From: Nemertoderma westbladi
Lineage: Eukaryota; Xenacoelomorpha; Nemertodermatida; Nemertodermatidae
Assembly: GCA_032718475.1 (NCBI GenBank)
Contig: JAUCBJ010009092.1
Span: forward strand, 1 to 64,000
DNA: 64,000 nt
Direction of reading: 5' to 3'
Part shown: in pieces, positions 33,486-45,500 of the stretch
How the letters are laid out: the number at the start of each line of letters is the position of its first letter
Numbering within the stretch: the first letter of the stretch is position 1
Notes under the pieces: generated by a model
Database searches by the model: none
What the model was told of the DNA's origin: nothing
Seen by the model: the letters and a program-made list of their open reading frames with translations, nothing else
Position numbers and translations under genes: made by a program

Positions 33486-34091
33486 ATTTCCATGCAACTC
33501 AACGATTATATTAATAACTTATTTGTATTTACGATTTTGTATTTCGATGTGGTCTTGGCTGCTTGCCCATGTATTATTGGGTGGTGGTGCTGTTATCAAT
33601 TTTTTATTTTGACCTTATTGTAACTGTGTACCTGAAACTAAAAGAAGTGCTTATTACTTTCTACGGCCTTATATTTATCCAACATAATTGCATTAATTTA
33701 ATTTCACAAACTTCCGAATGCTATGGCTACCAATAGGAATTTCTAATATTTGCCGATAAAGGAGGAAAATAAAACCTCACCTCACTTCATCTTCCCTTTC
33801 ATTTATTCCACAATTTTATATTTTGTAGAAAATCGATTCGGTAAAGACAATGAGTAGGGGATTAATGCACGTAAATCGATTGCAAATATAAGCAGTGCAA
33901 ATCTCATCAGCAGTCCAGGTCCACAGCACACAGCACACAGCACAGCACAGCACTCCAGGTCCCTCATTAGATTGATGTAGAAAATTGATACCATTTCGAA
34001 ATCCCAAGCAAAATTCAACCTAACTGCTTTATTCTTATTATCTATGAACAGATTGAGATGTGCATTATGGTATCAATATAGATTGGTGTTT
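33486..34091. other. No gene seen; 3' flank of the channel gene
   Basis: AT-rich sequence with a short CAGCACA repeat at about 33920-33955. No supported gene. Confidence 0.5.
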
Positions 34092-34431
34092 CATACTTTG
34101 GTCAGTAATCCATCCTCCCATACTTTGGTCAGTAATCCATCCTTCCATACTTTGGTCAGTAATCCATCCTCCCATACTTTGGTCAGTAATCCATCCTCCC
34201 ATACTTTGGTCAGTAATCCATCCTCCCATACTTTGGTCAGTAATCCATCCTCCCTTACTTTGGTCAGTAATCCATCCTCCCATACTTTGGTCAGTAATCC
34301 ATCCTCCCATACTTTGGTCAGTAATCCATCCTCCCATACTTTGGTCAGTAATCCATCCTCCCATACTTTGGTCAGTAATCCATCCTCCCATACTTTGGTC
34401 AGTAATCCATCCTCCCATACTTTGGTCAGTA
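34092..34431 (-). repeat. 27-bp minisatellite derived from LINE coding sequence
   Basis: About 12.5 nearly identical copies of a 27-bp unit (CATACTTTGGTCAGTAATCC plus ATCCTCC). On the minus strand the unit reads LLTKVWEDG and continues in frame from the adjoining diverged LINE ORF (GWQLMA then LLTKVWEDG). In LINE-A the aligned segment is GGQPMTFLRRILKDTGL. The array is therefore a tandem amplification of nine codons of the retrotransposon. A few units have CCTTCC or CCTTAC substitutions. Confidence 0.9.
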
Positions 34432-34435
34432 AAGC

Positions 34436-34885
34436 CATGAGCTGCCAACCATTATAATTTAATTCCATGAAGCAGCCAAAACACAAGATCGTGCGCAGGC
34501 TGGTCCTCAGCCGAAAGCAATGTCCTGCGAAGCGGAAGCGGCTCTGTTCATGTGTCATGCTTGGGGGACTATTTAGTCTCCTCCCATGCTGAATAGAGTC
34601 TGGTTGGAGAGGTGTGCCTGCGCATTGTACTTTGCAAAGTAAACCCGGCGTAGCATTCTTATGTAGTTGCACCCAGAGACTTTCTGTTCTCAGCAGTTTG
34701 AGCCAGCCTGGACTCTGTAGGCACTGAATGTTACTGATTCTGCTGCAGCTTTAAATAAACGAACCTTAATTTTCCGATGTATTATATTTGAAGATGTTCA
34801 CCTGACTCCCGGATCCACGTTCCCAAGTAACATAAAACATTAATCTACTCGCTCATGCACATAATCGCTAGAGCTTATACCTTAT
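34436..34885 (-). mobile_element. Diverged LINE-A-related fragment
   Basis: The minus strand contains FRFAGHCFRLRTSL and CFGCFMEL preceded by decayed versions of LRRVYFAK and PxxLYSxQ segments. It is clearly related to the LINE-A C-terminal domain but much more diverged, with several frame breaks. It runs directly into the 27-bp array at the position corresponding to MTFLRRILKDTG. Confidence 0.75.
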
Positions 34886-35084
34886 ATCGTTATCATTAGT
34901 TAGGAATATTAACTTTCCATATCCTTGACTAACCTCGTTCGTAATCAATCTTATGTTATATAGTTTTCCACGCACAAGTCAAGAATATGAGGTTTTCATT
35001 TTCCGGTCTAAATTTTCGAAATGATAAATGATCCACTTTCTTCGAGTCCCTTTTTGATCACCAAAACCCTTCGTCGCTTGTGTA

Positions 35085-35111
35085 GGGGGGGGGGGGGGGG
35101 GGGGGGGGGGG
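35085..35111. repeat. 27-base G homopolymer
   Basis: An uninterrupted G run in otherwise AT-rich DNA. It is a G-quadruplex candidate, and its exact length may be unreliable. Confidence 0.85.
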
Positions 35112-35659
35112 ATTCTAGAGTTAAAGGTCACGCTCATGTTCCACCCAGACCAATCCAGCTATTGGTGAACTTGAGAAAGTCAATAGACTAGCCTAAGGAG
35201 TCAAGACTCGGGTCCCGAATCTGACAAGACGAAGTGTCAATCCTGGCATGTCTGTCTGCAGAGCTGACAAGGTAAACCTTGCCTTGTTAGTCTTACCTCA
35301 GTGCAGTGGGACTTCAAGAGAACTGGATACAGACTGATGAGGTTCTCATTAGGGACATGTGATGTGGTAATGGCGGTATTGGTCTAATGGAGTGGATCAG
35401 CATGCACTCTTAACTTTCCTGAGTAACTTTTTATTTACAGGAATGGTCTGCAGCAATAGTGCCAACTGAAATTCAGCCCAGCATCAGGATTTTATCTCTG
35501 GAATTGGATTGTTTTCTGCTGGAACCCAGTTCAAGGCGCGAACTGGAAAGCTATACCTCACCCATTTGTGATAGTGTAGTAACAAGTATCACCTTCACGA
35601 GGCCCTGACGCAGTAGATAACTGTGAGGGCTTTACTGCCTCCACCGAGGTAGTTAAAGA
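35112..35659. other. No gene recognised; possible LINE-derived DNA
   Basis: This has higher GC content than its surroundings and no long frame. Because it directly precedes a LINE-A-type 3' end, it may be unrecognised or rearranged LINE sequence. Confidence 0.35.
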
Positions 35660-35752
35660 AACCGCTGCAGAAAAGTGGGAGCCATGGCGGCGTAATTTTG
35701 TCGATAATCCGCAATAGCATTCATAATGCAAGTTGCAATGCAGAATGCTGAT
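35660..35752 (+). mobile_element. LINE-A-type 3' terminus, diverged
   Basis: The plus strand reads EPWRRNFVDNPQ, then a stop, then AATGCAAGTTGCAATGCAG and AATGCTGAT. This matches the LINE-A end ([15 protein letters not shown] and the AATGCAGCTGCAATGCAGC tail). A GATA repeat follows. Confidence 0.7.
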
Positions 35753-36504
35753 TATAGATAGATAGATGATATATGTTTGAATAATGATGATTAATCGTTA
35801 AGTTTGAAGCGAGAAAAAAAATTGTGCGGTTCTATATATTATTATTGTAACCTACGTGATACTTTAGTAGCCCCCCCCCCCCCCCTCGCTCCTATTTGAA
35901 ATATAAAGACATTCAATTGTTGCCTGTTACACTGTAATTTTGGAATATATTAAATTAACTCAACTTCCCTGGAATATAAGAGTATAAGAAACACCAATCT
36001 CTTTATTGTGCTACACGGTTACATTATTGAACGCGATATTATTTTGGGCGTATTATCTCCATCAATGCCACGATTTACGACACCCTACCTTGTATATTAT
36101 AAATTTTACCTTTAACATACTGAGCTAGGCCCATAAAACTCAAGGCATTTACAATATTATATATCACTTATGAATAATGTAATGATTACTACAGTAGTTC
36201 TGTAATCAATTTATTATAATATCTTTAGTTACTGTGCGTGAGTGTAACTAACTACCTCATTAAATAATTGACGGAATATATCAGCAGAAGGAACGGGGTC
36301 GAACATGATCGGACGTTCGCTTAATCTAAGACAATAAAAGCTGGATTTAATACGACGGAATACCATAAATATGTTAGATGATAATGAGAACGGACTGCTT
36401 TCTCTATAGAAATGCGCACACACTGGAGTTATCGTCTAAAACTCACGTTTCTACAAAAAATAATCTTCCGATAGGCTACAAAATATTGACGTTGTTCTTC
36501 AATC
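35753..36504. other. No gene seen; includes a 15-base C run
   Basis: A C homopolymer lies at 35871-35885. The rest is AT-rich. Nothing suggests a promoter for the array that follows. Confidence 0.45.
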
Positions 36505-39500
36505 GTGGGCCTCTCTGTATTGGAATATATTCAGTGGGCCTCTCTGTATTGGAATCTATTCAGTGGGCCTCTCTGTATTTGGAATCTCTTCAGTGGGCCT
36601 CTCTGTATTGGAATCTCTTCAATGGGCCTCTCTGTATTGGAATCTATTCAGTGGGCCTCTCTGTATTGGAATCTCTTCAGTGGACCTATCTGTATTGGAA
36701 TCTCTTCAGTGGGCCTCTCTGTATTGGAATCTCTTCAGTGGGCCTCTCTGTATTGGAATCTCTTCAGTGGGCCTCTCTGTATTGGAATCTATTCAGTGGG
36801 CCTCTCTGTATTGGAATCTATTCAGTGGGCCTCTCTGTATTGGAATCTATTCAGAGGGCCTCTCTGTATTGGAATCTCTTCAGAGGGCCTCTCTGTATTG
36901 GAATCTCTTCAGTGGGCCTCTCTGTATTGGAATCTATTCAGAGGGCCTCTCTGTATTGGAATCTCTTCAGAGGGCCTCTCTGTATTGGAATCTCTTCAGT
37001 GGGCCTCTCTGTATTGGAATCTATTCAGAGGGCCTCTCTGTATTGGAATCTCTTCAGAGGGCCTCTCTGTATTGGAATCTCTTCAGTGGGCCTCTCTGTA
37101 TTGCAATCTCTTCAGTGGGCCTCTCTGTATTGGAATCTCTTCAGTGGGCCTCTCTGTATTGGAATCTCTTCAGTGGGCCTCTCTGTATTGGAATCTATTC
37201 AGTGGGCCTCTCTGTATTGGAATCTATTCAGAGGGCCTCTCTGTATTGGAATCTCTTCAGTGGGCCTCTCTGTATTGGAATCTATTCAGTGGGCCTCTCT
37301 GTATTGGAATCTCTTCAGTGGGCCTCTCTGTATTGGAATCTCTTCAGTGGGCCTCTCTGTATTGGAATCTCTTCAGTGGGCCCCTCTGTATTGGAATCTC
37401 TTCAGTGGGCCTCTCTGTATTGGAATCTATTCAGTGGGCCTCTCTGTATTGGAATCTATTCAGAGGGCCTCTCTGTATTGGAATCTCTTCAGTGGGCCTC
37501 TCTGTATTGGAATCTATTCAGTGGGCCTCTCTGTATTTGGAATCTCTTCAGTGGGCCTCTCTGTATTGGAATCTCTTCAGTGGGCCTCTCTGTATTGGAA
37601 TCTCTTCAGTGGGCCTCTCTGTATTGGAATCTCTTCAGTGGGCCTCTCTGTATTGGAATCTCTTCAGTGGGCCTCTCTGTATTGGAATCTCTTCAGTGGG
37701 CCTCTCTGTATTGGAATCTATTCAGTGGGCCTCTCTGTATTGGAATCTATTCAGTGGGCCTCTCTGTATTGGAATCTCTTCAGTGGGCCTCTCTGTATTG
37801 GAATCTCTTCAGTGGGCCTCTCTGTATTGGAATCTCTTCAGTGGGCCTCTCTGTATTGGAATCTATTCAGAGGGCCTCTCTGTATTGGAATCTCTTCAGT
37901 GGGCCTCTCTGTATTGGAATCTCTTCAGTGGGCCTCTCTGTATTGGAATCTCTTCAGTGGGCCTCTCTGTATTGGAATCTCTTCAGTGGGCCTCTCTGTA
38001 TTGGAATCTCTTCAGTGGGCCTCTCTGTATTGGAATCTATTCAGTGGGCCTCTCTGTATTGGAATCTATTTAGTGGGCCTCTCTGTATTGGAATCTATTC
38101 AGTGGGCCTCTCTGTATTGGAATCTATTTAGTGGGCCTCTCTGTATTGGAATCTCTTCAGTGGGCCTCTCTGTATTGGAATCTATTCAGTGGGCCTCTCT
38201 GTATTGGAATCTATTTAGTGGGCCTCTCTGTATTGGAATCTCTTCAGTGGGCCTCTCTGTATTGGAATCTCTTCAGTGGGCCTCTCTGTATTGGAATCTC
38301 TTCAGTGGGCCTCTCTGTATTGGAATCTCTTCAGTGGGCCTCTCTGTATTGGAATCTCTTCAGTGGGCCTCTCTGTATTGGAATCTCTTCAGTGGGCCTC
38401 TCTGTATTGGAATCTATTCAGTGGGCCTCTCTGTATTGGAATCTATTCAGTGGGCCTCTCTGTATTGGAATCTATTCAGAGGGCCTCTCTGTATTGGAAT
38501 CTCTTCAGTGGGCCTCTCTGTATTGGAATCTATTCAGTGGGCCTCTCTGTATTGGAATCTCTTCAGTGGGCCTCTCTGTATTGGAATCTCTTCAGTGGGC
38601 CTCTCTGTATTGGAATCTCTTCAGTGGGCCTCTCTGTATTTGGAATCTCTTCAGTGGGCCTCTCTGTATTGGAATCTCTTCAGTGGGCCTCTCTGTATTG
38701 GAATCTATTCAGTGGGCCTCTCTGTATTGGAATCTCTTCAGTGGGCCTCTCTGTATTGGAATCTATTCAGTGGGCCTCTCTGTATTGGAATCTCTTCAGT
38801 GGGCCTCTCTGTATTGGAATCTATTCAGTGGGCCTCTCTGTATTGGAATCTATTCAGTGGGCCTCTCTGTATTTGGAATCTCTTCAGTGGGCCTCTCTGT
38901 ATTGGAATCTCTTCAGTGGGCCTCTCTGTATTGGAATCTCTTCAGTGGGCCTCTCTGTATTGGAATCTCTTCAGTGGGCCTCTCTGTATTGGAATCTATT
39001 CAGTGGGCCTCTCTGTATTGGAATCTCTTCAGTGGGCCTCTCTGTATTGGAATCTCTTCAGTGGGCCTCTCTGTATTGGAATCTATTCAGTGGGCCTCTC
39101 TGTATTTGGAATCTCTTCAGTGGGCCTCTCTGTATTTGGAATCTCTTCAGTGGGCCTCTCTGTATTGGAATCTCTTCAGTGGGCCTCTCTGTATTGGAAT
39201 CTATTCAGTGGGCCTCTCTGTATTGGAATCTCTTCAGTGGGCCTCTCTGTATTAGAATCTCTTCAGTGGGCCTCTCTGTATTGGAATCTCTTCAGTGGGC
39301 CTCTCTGTATTGGAATCTATTCAGTGGGCCTCTCTGTATTGGAATCTCTTCAGTGGGCCTCTCTGTATTGGAATCTATTCAGTGGGCCTCTCTGTATTGG
39401 AATCTCTTCAGTGGGCCTCTCTGTATTGCAATCTCTTCAGTGGGCCTCTCTGTATTGGAATCTCTTCAGTGGTCCTCTCTGTATTGGAATCTCTTCAGTG

Positions 39501-42500
39501 GGCCTCTCTGTATTGGAATCTCTTCAGTGGGCCTCTCTGTATTGGAATCTCTTCAGTGGGCCTCTCTGTATAGGAATCTCTTCAGTGGGCCTCTCTGTAT
39601 TTGGAATCTCTTCAGTGGGCCTCTCTGTATTGGAATCTCTTCAGTGGGCCTCTCTGTATTGGAATCTCTTCAGTGGGCCTCTCTGTATTGGAATCTATTC
39701 AGTGGGCCTCTCTGTACTGGAATCTATTCAGTGGGCCTCTCTGTATTGGAATCTCTTCAGTGGGCCTCTCTGTACTGGAATCTATTCAGTGGGCCTCTCT
39801 GTATTGGAATCTCTTCAGTGGGCCTCTCTGTATTGGAATCTATTCAGTGGGCCTCTCTGTATTGGAATCTCTTCAGTGGGCCTCTCTGTATTGGAATCTC
39901 TTCAGTGGGCCTCTCTGTTTTAGAATCTATTCAGTGGGCCTCTCTGTATTGGAATCTCTTCAGTGGGCCTCTCTGTATTGGAATCTCTTCAGTGGGCCTC
40001 TCTGTATTGGAATCTCTTCAGTGGGCCTCTCTGTATTGGAATCTCTTCAGTGGGCCTCTCTGTATTGGAATCTCTTCAGTGGGCCTCTCTGTATTGGAAT
40101 CTCTTCAGTGGGCCTCTCTGTATTGGAATCTCTTCAGTGGGCCTCTCTGTATTGGAATCTATTCAGTGGGCCTCTCTCTTTTGGAATATCTTCAATGGGC
40201 CTCTCTGTATTGGAATCTCTTCAGGGGGCCTCTCTGTATTGGAATCTCTTCAGTGGGCCTCTCTGTATTGGAATCTCTTCAGTGGGCCTCTCTGTATTGG
40301 AATCTCTTCAGTGGGCCTCTCTGTATTGGAATCTCTTCAGTGGGCCTCTCTGTATTGGAATCTCTTCAGTGGGCCTCTCTGTATTGGAATCTCTTCAGTG
40401 GGCCTCTCTGTATTGGAATCTATTCAGTGGGCCTCTCTCTTTTGGAATATCTTCAATGGGCCTCTCTGTATTGGAATCTCTTCAGGGGGCCTCTCTGTAT
40501 TGGAATCTCTTCAGTGGGCCTCTCTGTATTGGAATCTCTTCAGTGGGCCTCTCTGTATTGGAATCTCTTCAGTGGGCCTCTCTGTATTGGAATCTCTTCA
40601 GTGGGCCTCTCTGTATTGGAATCTCTTCAGTGGGCCTCTCTGTATTGGAATCTCTTCAGTGGGCCTCTCTGTATTGGAATCTCTTCAGTGGGCCTCTCTG
40701 TATTGGAATCTATTCAGTGGGCCTCTCTGTATTGGAATCTCTTCAGTGGGCCTCTCTGTATTGGAATCTCTTCAGTGGGCCTCTCTGTATTTGGAATCTC
40801 TTCAGTGGGCCTCTCTGTATTGGAATCTCTTCAGTGGGCCTCTCTGTATTGGAATCTCTTCAGTGGGCCTCTCTGTATTGGAATCTCTTCAGTGGGCCTC
40901 TCTGTATTGGAATCTATTCAGTGGGCCTCTCTGTATTGGAATCTCTTCAGTGGGCCTCTCTGTATTGGAATCTATTCAGTGGGCCTCTCTGTATTGGAAT
41001 CTATTCAGTGGGCCTCTCTGTATTGGAATCTATTCAGTGGGCCTCTCTGTATTGGAATCTCTTCAGTGGGCCTCTCTGTATTGGAATCTCTTCAGTGGGC
41101 CTCTCTGTATTGGAATCTCTTCAGTGGGCCTCTCTGTATTGGAATCTCTTCAGTGGGCCTCTCTGTATTGGAATCTCTTCAGTGGGCCTCTCTGTATTGG
41201 AATCTCTTCAGTGGGCCTCTCTGTATTGGAATCTCTTCAGTGGGCCTCTCTGTATTGGAATCTCTTCAGTGGGCCTCTCTGTATTGGAATCTATTCAGTG
41301 GGCCTCTCTGTATTGGAATCTATTCAGTGGGCCTCTGTATTAGAATCTCTTCAGTGGGCCTCTCTGTATTGGAATCTCTTCAGTGGGCCTCTCTGTATTG
41401 GAATCTCTTCAGTGGGCCTCTCTGTATTGGAATCTATTCAGTGGGCCTCTCTGTATTGGAATCTCTTCAGTGGGCCTCTCTGTATTGGAATCTCTTCAGT
41501 GGGCCTCTCTGTATTGGAATCTCTTCAGTGGGCCTCTCTGTATTGGAATCTCTTCAGTGGGCCTCTCTGTATTGGAATCTCTTCAGTGGGCCTCTCTGTA
41601 TTGGAATCTATTCAGTGGGCCTCTCTGTATTGGAATCTCTTCAGTGGGCCTTTCTGTATTGGAATCTCTTCAGTGGGCCTCTCTGTACTGAAATCTATTC
41701 AGTGGGCCTCTCTGTATTGGAATCTATTCAGTGGGTCTCTCTGTATTGGAATCTCTTCAGTGGGCCTCTCTGTATTGGAATCTATTCAGTGGGCCTCTCT
41801 GTATTGGAATCTCTTCAGTGGGCCTCTCTGTATTGGAATCTCTTCAGTGGGCCTCTCTGTACTGAAATCTATTCAGTGGGCCTCTCTGTATTGGAATCTC
41901 TTCAGTGGGCCTCTCTGTATTGGAATCTCTTCAGTGGGCCTCTCTGTATTGGAATCTATTCAGTGGGCCTCTCTGTATTGGAATCTCTTCAGTGGGCCTC
42001 TCTGTATTGGAATCTATTCAGTGGGCCTCTCTGTATTGGAATCTCTTCAGTGGGCCTCTCTGTATTGGAATCTCTTCAGTGGGCCTCTCTGTACTGGAAT
42101 CTATTCAGTGGGCCTCTCTGTATTGGAATCTATTCAGTGGGCCTCTCTGTATTGGAATCTCTTCAGTGGGCCTCTCTGTATTGGAATCTCTTCAGTGGGC
42201 CTCTCTGTATTGGAATCTATTCAGTGGGCCTCTCTGTATTGGAATCTATTCAGTGGGCCTCTCTGTATTGGAATCTATTCAGTGGGCCTCTCTGTATTGG
42301 AATCTCTTCAGTGGGCCTCTCTGTATTGGAATCTCTTCAGTGGGCCTCTCTGTATTGGAATCTCTTCAGTGGGCCTCTCTGTATTGGAATCTCTTCAGTG
42401 GGCCTCTCTGTATTGGAATCTCTTCAGTGGGCCTCTCTGTATTGGAATCTATTCAGTGGGCCTCTCTGTATTAGAATCTCTTCAGTGGGCCTCTCTGTAT

Positions 42501-45500
42501 TGGAATATATTCAGTGGGCCTCTCTGTATTGGAATCTATTCAGTGGGCCTCTCTGTATTGGAATCTCTTCAGTGGGCCTCTCTGTATTGGAATCTCTTCA
42601 GTGGGCCTCTCTGTATTGGAATCTCTTCAGTGGGCCTCTCTGTATTGGAATCTCTTCAGTGGGCCTCTCTGTATTGGAATCTATTCAGTGGGCCTCTCTG
42701 TATTGGAATCTCTTCAGTGGGCCTCTCTGTATTGGAATCTATTCAGGGGGCCTCTCTGTATTGGAATATATTCAGTGGGCCTCTCTGTATTGGAATCTAT
42801 TCAGTGGGCCTCTCTGTATTGGAATCTATTCAGTGGGCCTCTCTGTATTGGAATCTCTTCAGTGGGCCTCTCTGTATTGGAATCTATTCAGTGGGCCTCT
42901 CTGTATTGGAATCTCTTCAGTGGGCCTCTCTGTATTGGAATCTATTCAGTGGGCCTCTCTGTATTGGAATCTCTTCAGTGGGCCTCTCTGTATTGGAATC
43001 TCTTCAGTGGGCCTCTCTGTATTGGAATCTCTTCAGTGGGCCTCTCTGTATTGGAATCTATTCAGTGGGCCTCTCTGTATTGGAATCTCTTCAGTGGGCC
43101 TCTCTGTATTGGAATCTCTTCAGTGGGCCTCTCTGTATTGGAATCTCTTCAGTGGGCCTCTCTGTATTGGAATCTATTCAGTGGGCCTCTCTGTATTGGA
43201 ATCTCTTCAGTGGGCCTCTCTGTATTGGAATCTCTTCAGTGGGCCTCTCTGTATTGGAATCTCTTCAGTGGGCCTCTCTGTATTGGAATCTATTCAGTGG
43301 GCCTCTCTGTATTGGAATCTCTTCAGTGGGCCTCTCTGTATTGGAATCTATTCAGTGGGCCTCTCTGTATTGGAATCTCTTCAGTGGGCCTCTCTGTATT
43401 GGAATCTCTTCAGTGGGCCTCTCTGTATTGGAATCTCTTCAGTGGGCCTCTCTGTATTGGAATCTCTTCAGTGGGCCTCTCTGTATTGGAATCTCTTCAG
43501 TGGGCCTCTCTGTATTGGAATCTCTTCAGTGGGCCTCTCTGTATTGGAATCTCTTCAGTGGGCCTCTCTGTATTGGAATCTCTTCAGTGGGCCTCTCTGT
43601 ATTGGAATCTCTTCAGTGGGCCTCTCTGTATTGGAATCTATTCAGTGGGCCTCTCTGTATTGGAATCTCTTCAGTGGGCCTCTCTGTATTGGAATCTCTT
43701 CAGTGGGCCTCTCTGTATTGGAATCTCTTCAGTGGGCCTCTCTGTATTGGAATCTCTTCAGTGGGCCTCTCTGTATTGGAATCTCTTCAGTGGGCCTCTC
43801 TGTATTTGGAATCTCTTCAGTGGGCCTCTCTGTATTGGAATCTCTTCAGTGGGCCTCTCTGTATTGGAATCTATTCAGTGGGCCTCTCTGTATTGGAATC
43901 TCTTCAGTGGGCCTCTCTGTATTGGAATCTCTTCAGTGGGCCTCTCTGTATTGGAATCTCTTCAGTGGGCCTCTCTGTATTGGAATCTCTTCAGTGGGCC
44001 TCTCTGTATTGGAATCTCTTCAGTGGGCCTCTCTGTATTGGAATCTATTCAGTGGGCCTCTCTGTATTGGAATCTCTTCAGTGGGCCTCTCTGTATTGGA
44101 ATCTATTCAGTGGGCCTCTCTGTATTGGAATCTATTCAGTGGGCCTCTCTGTATTGGAATCTCTTCAGTGGGCCTCTCTGTATTGGAATCTCTTCAGTGG
44201 GCCTCTCTGTATTGGAATCTCTTCAGTGGGCCTCTCTGTATTGGAATCTCTTCAGTGGGCCTCTCTGTATTGGAATCTATTCAGTGGGCCTCTCTGTATT
44301 GGAATCTCTTCAGTGGGCCTCTCTGTATTGGAATCTATTCAGTGGGCCTCTCTGTATTGGAATCTCTTCAGTGGGCCTCTCTGTATTGGAATCTCTTCAG
44401 TGGGCCTCTCTGTATTGGAATCTCTTCAGTGGGCCTCTCTGTATTGGAATCTATTCAGTGGGCCTCTCTGTATTGGAATCTATTCAGTGGGCCTCTCTGT
44501 ATTGGAATCTCTTCAGTGGGCCTCTCTGTATTGGAATCTCTTCAGTGGGCCTCTCTGTATTGGAATCTCTTCAGTGGGCCTCTCTGTATTGGAATCTCTT
44601 CAGTGGGCCTCTCTGTATTGGAATCTCTTCAGTGGGCCTCTCTGTATTGGAATCTATTCAGTGGGCCTCTCTGTATTGGAATCTCTTCAGTGGGCCTCTC
44701 TGTATTGGAATCTCTTCAGTGGGCCTCTCTGTATTGGAATCTCTTCAGTGGGCCTCTCTGTATTGGAATCTCTTCAGTGGGCCTCTCTGTATTGGAATCT
44801 CTTCAGTGGGCCTCTCTGTATTGGAATCTCTTCAGTGGGCCTCTCTGTATTGGAATCTATTCAGTGGGCCTCTCTGTATTGGAATCTATTCAGTGGGCCT
44901 CTCTGTATTGGAATCTCTTCAGTGGGCCTCTCTGTATTGGAATCTCTTCAGTGGGCCTCTCTGTATTGGAATCTATTCAGTGGGCCTCTCTGTATTGGAA
45001 TCTCTTCAGTGGGCCTCTCTGTATTGGAATCTATTCAGTGGGCCTCTCTGTATTGGAATCTATTCAGTGGGCCTCTCTGTATTAGAATCTCTTCAGTGGG
45101 CCTCTCTGTATTGGAATCTATTCAGTGGGCCTCTCTGTATTGGAATCTCTTCAGTGGGCCTCTCTGTATTGGAATCTCTTCAGTGGGCCTCTCTGTATTG
45201 GAATCTCTTCAGTGGGCCTCTCTGTATTGGAATCTCTTCAGTGGGCCTCTCTGTATTGGAATCTCTTCAGTGGGCCTCTCTGTATTGGAATCTCTTCAGT
45301 GGGCCTCTCTGTATTGGAATCTCTTCAGTGGGCCTCTCTGTATTGGAATCTCTTCAGTGGGCCTCTCTGTATTAGAATCTATTCAGTGGGCCTCTCTGTA
45401 TTGGAATCTATTCAGTGGGCCTCTCTGTATTGGAATCTCTTCAGTGGGCCTCTCTGTATTTGGAATCTATTCAGTGGGCCTCTCTGTATTGGAATCTCTT

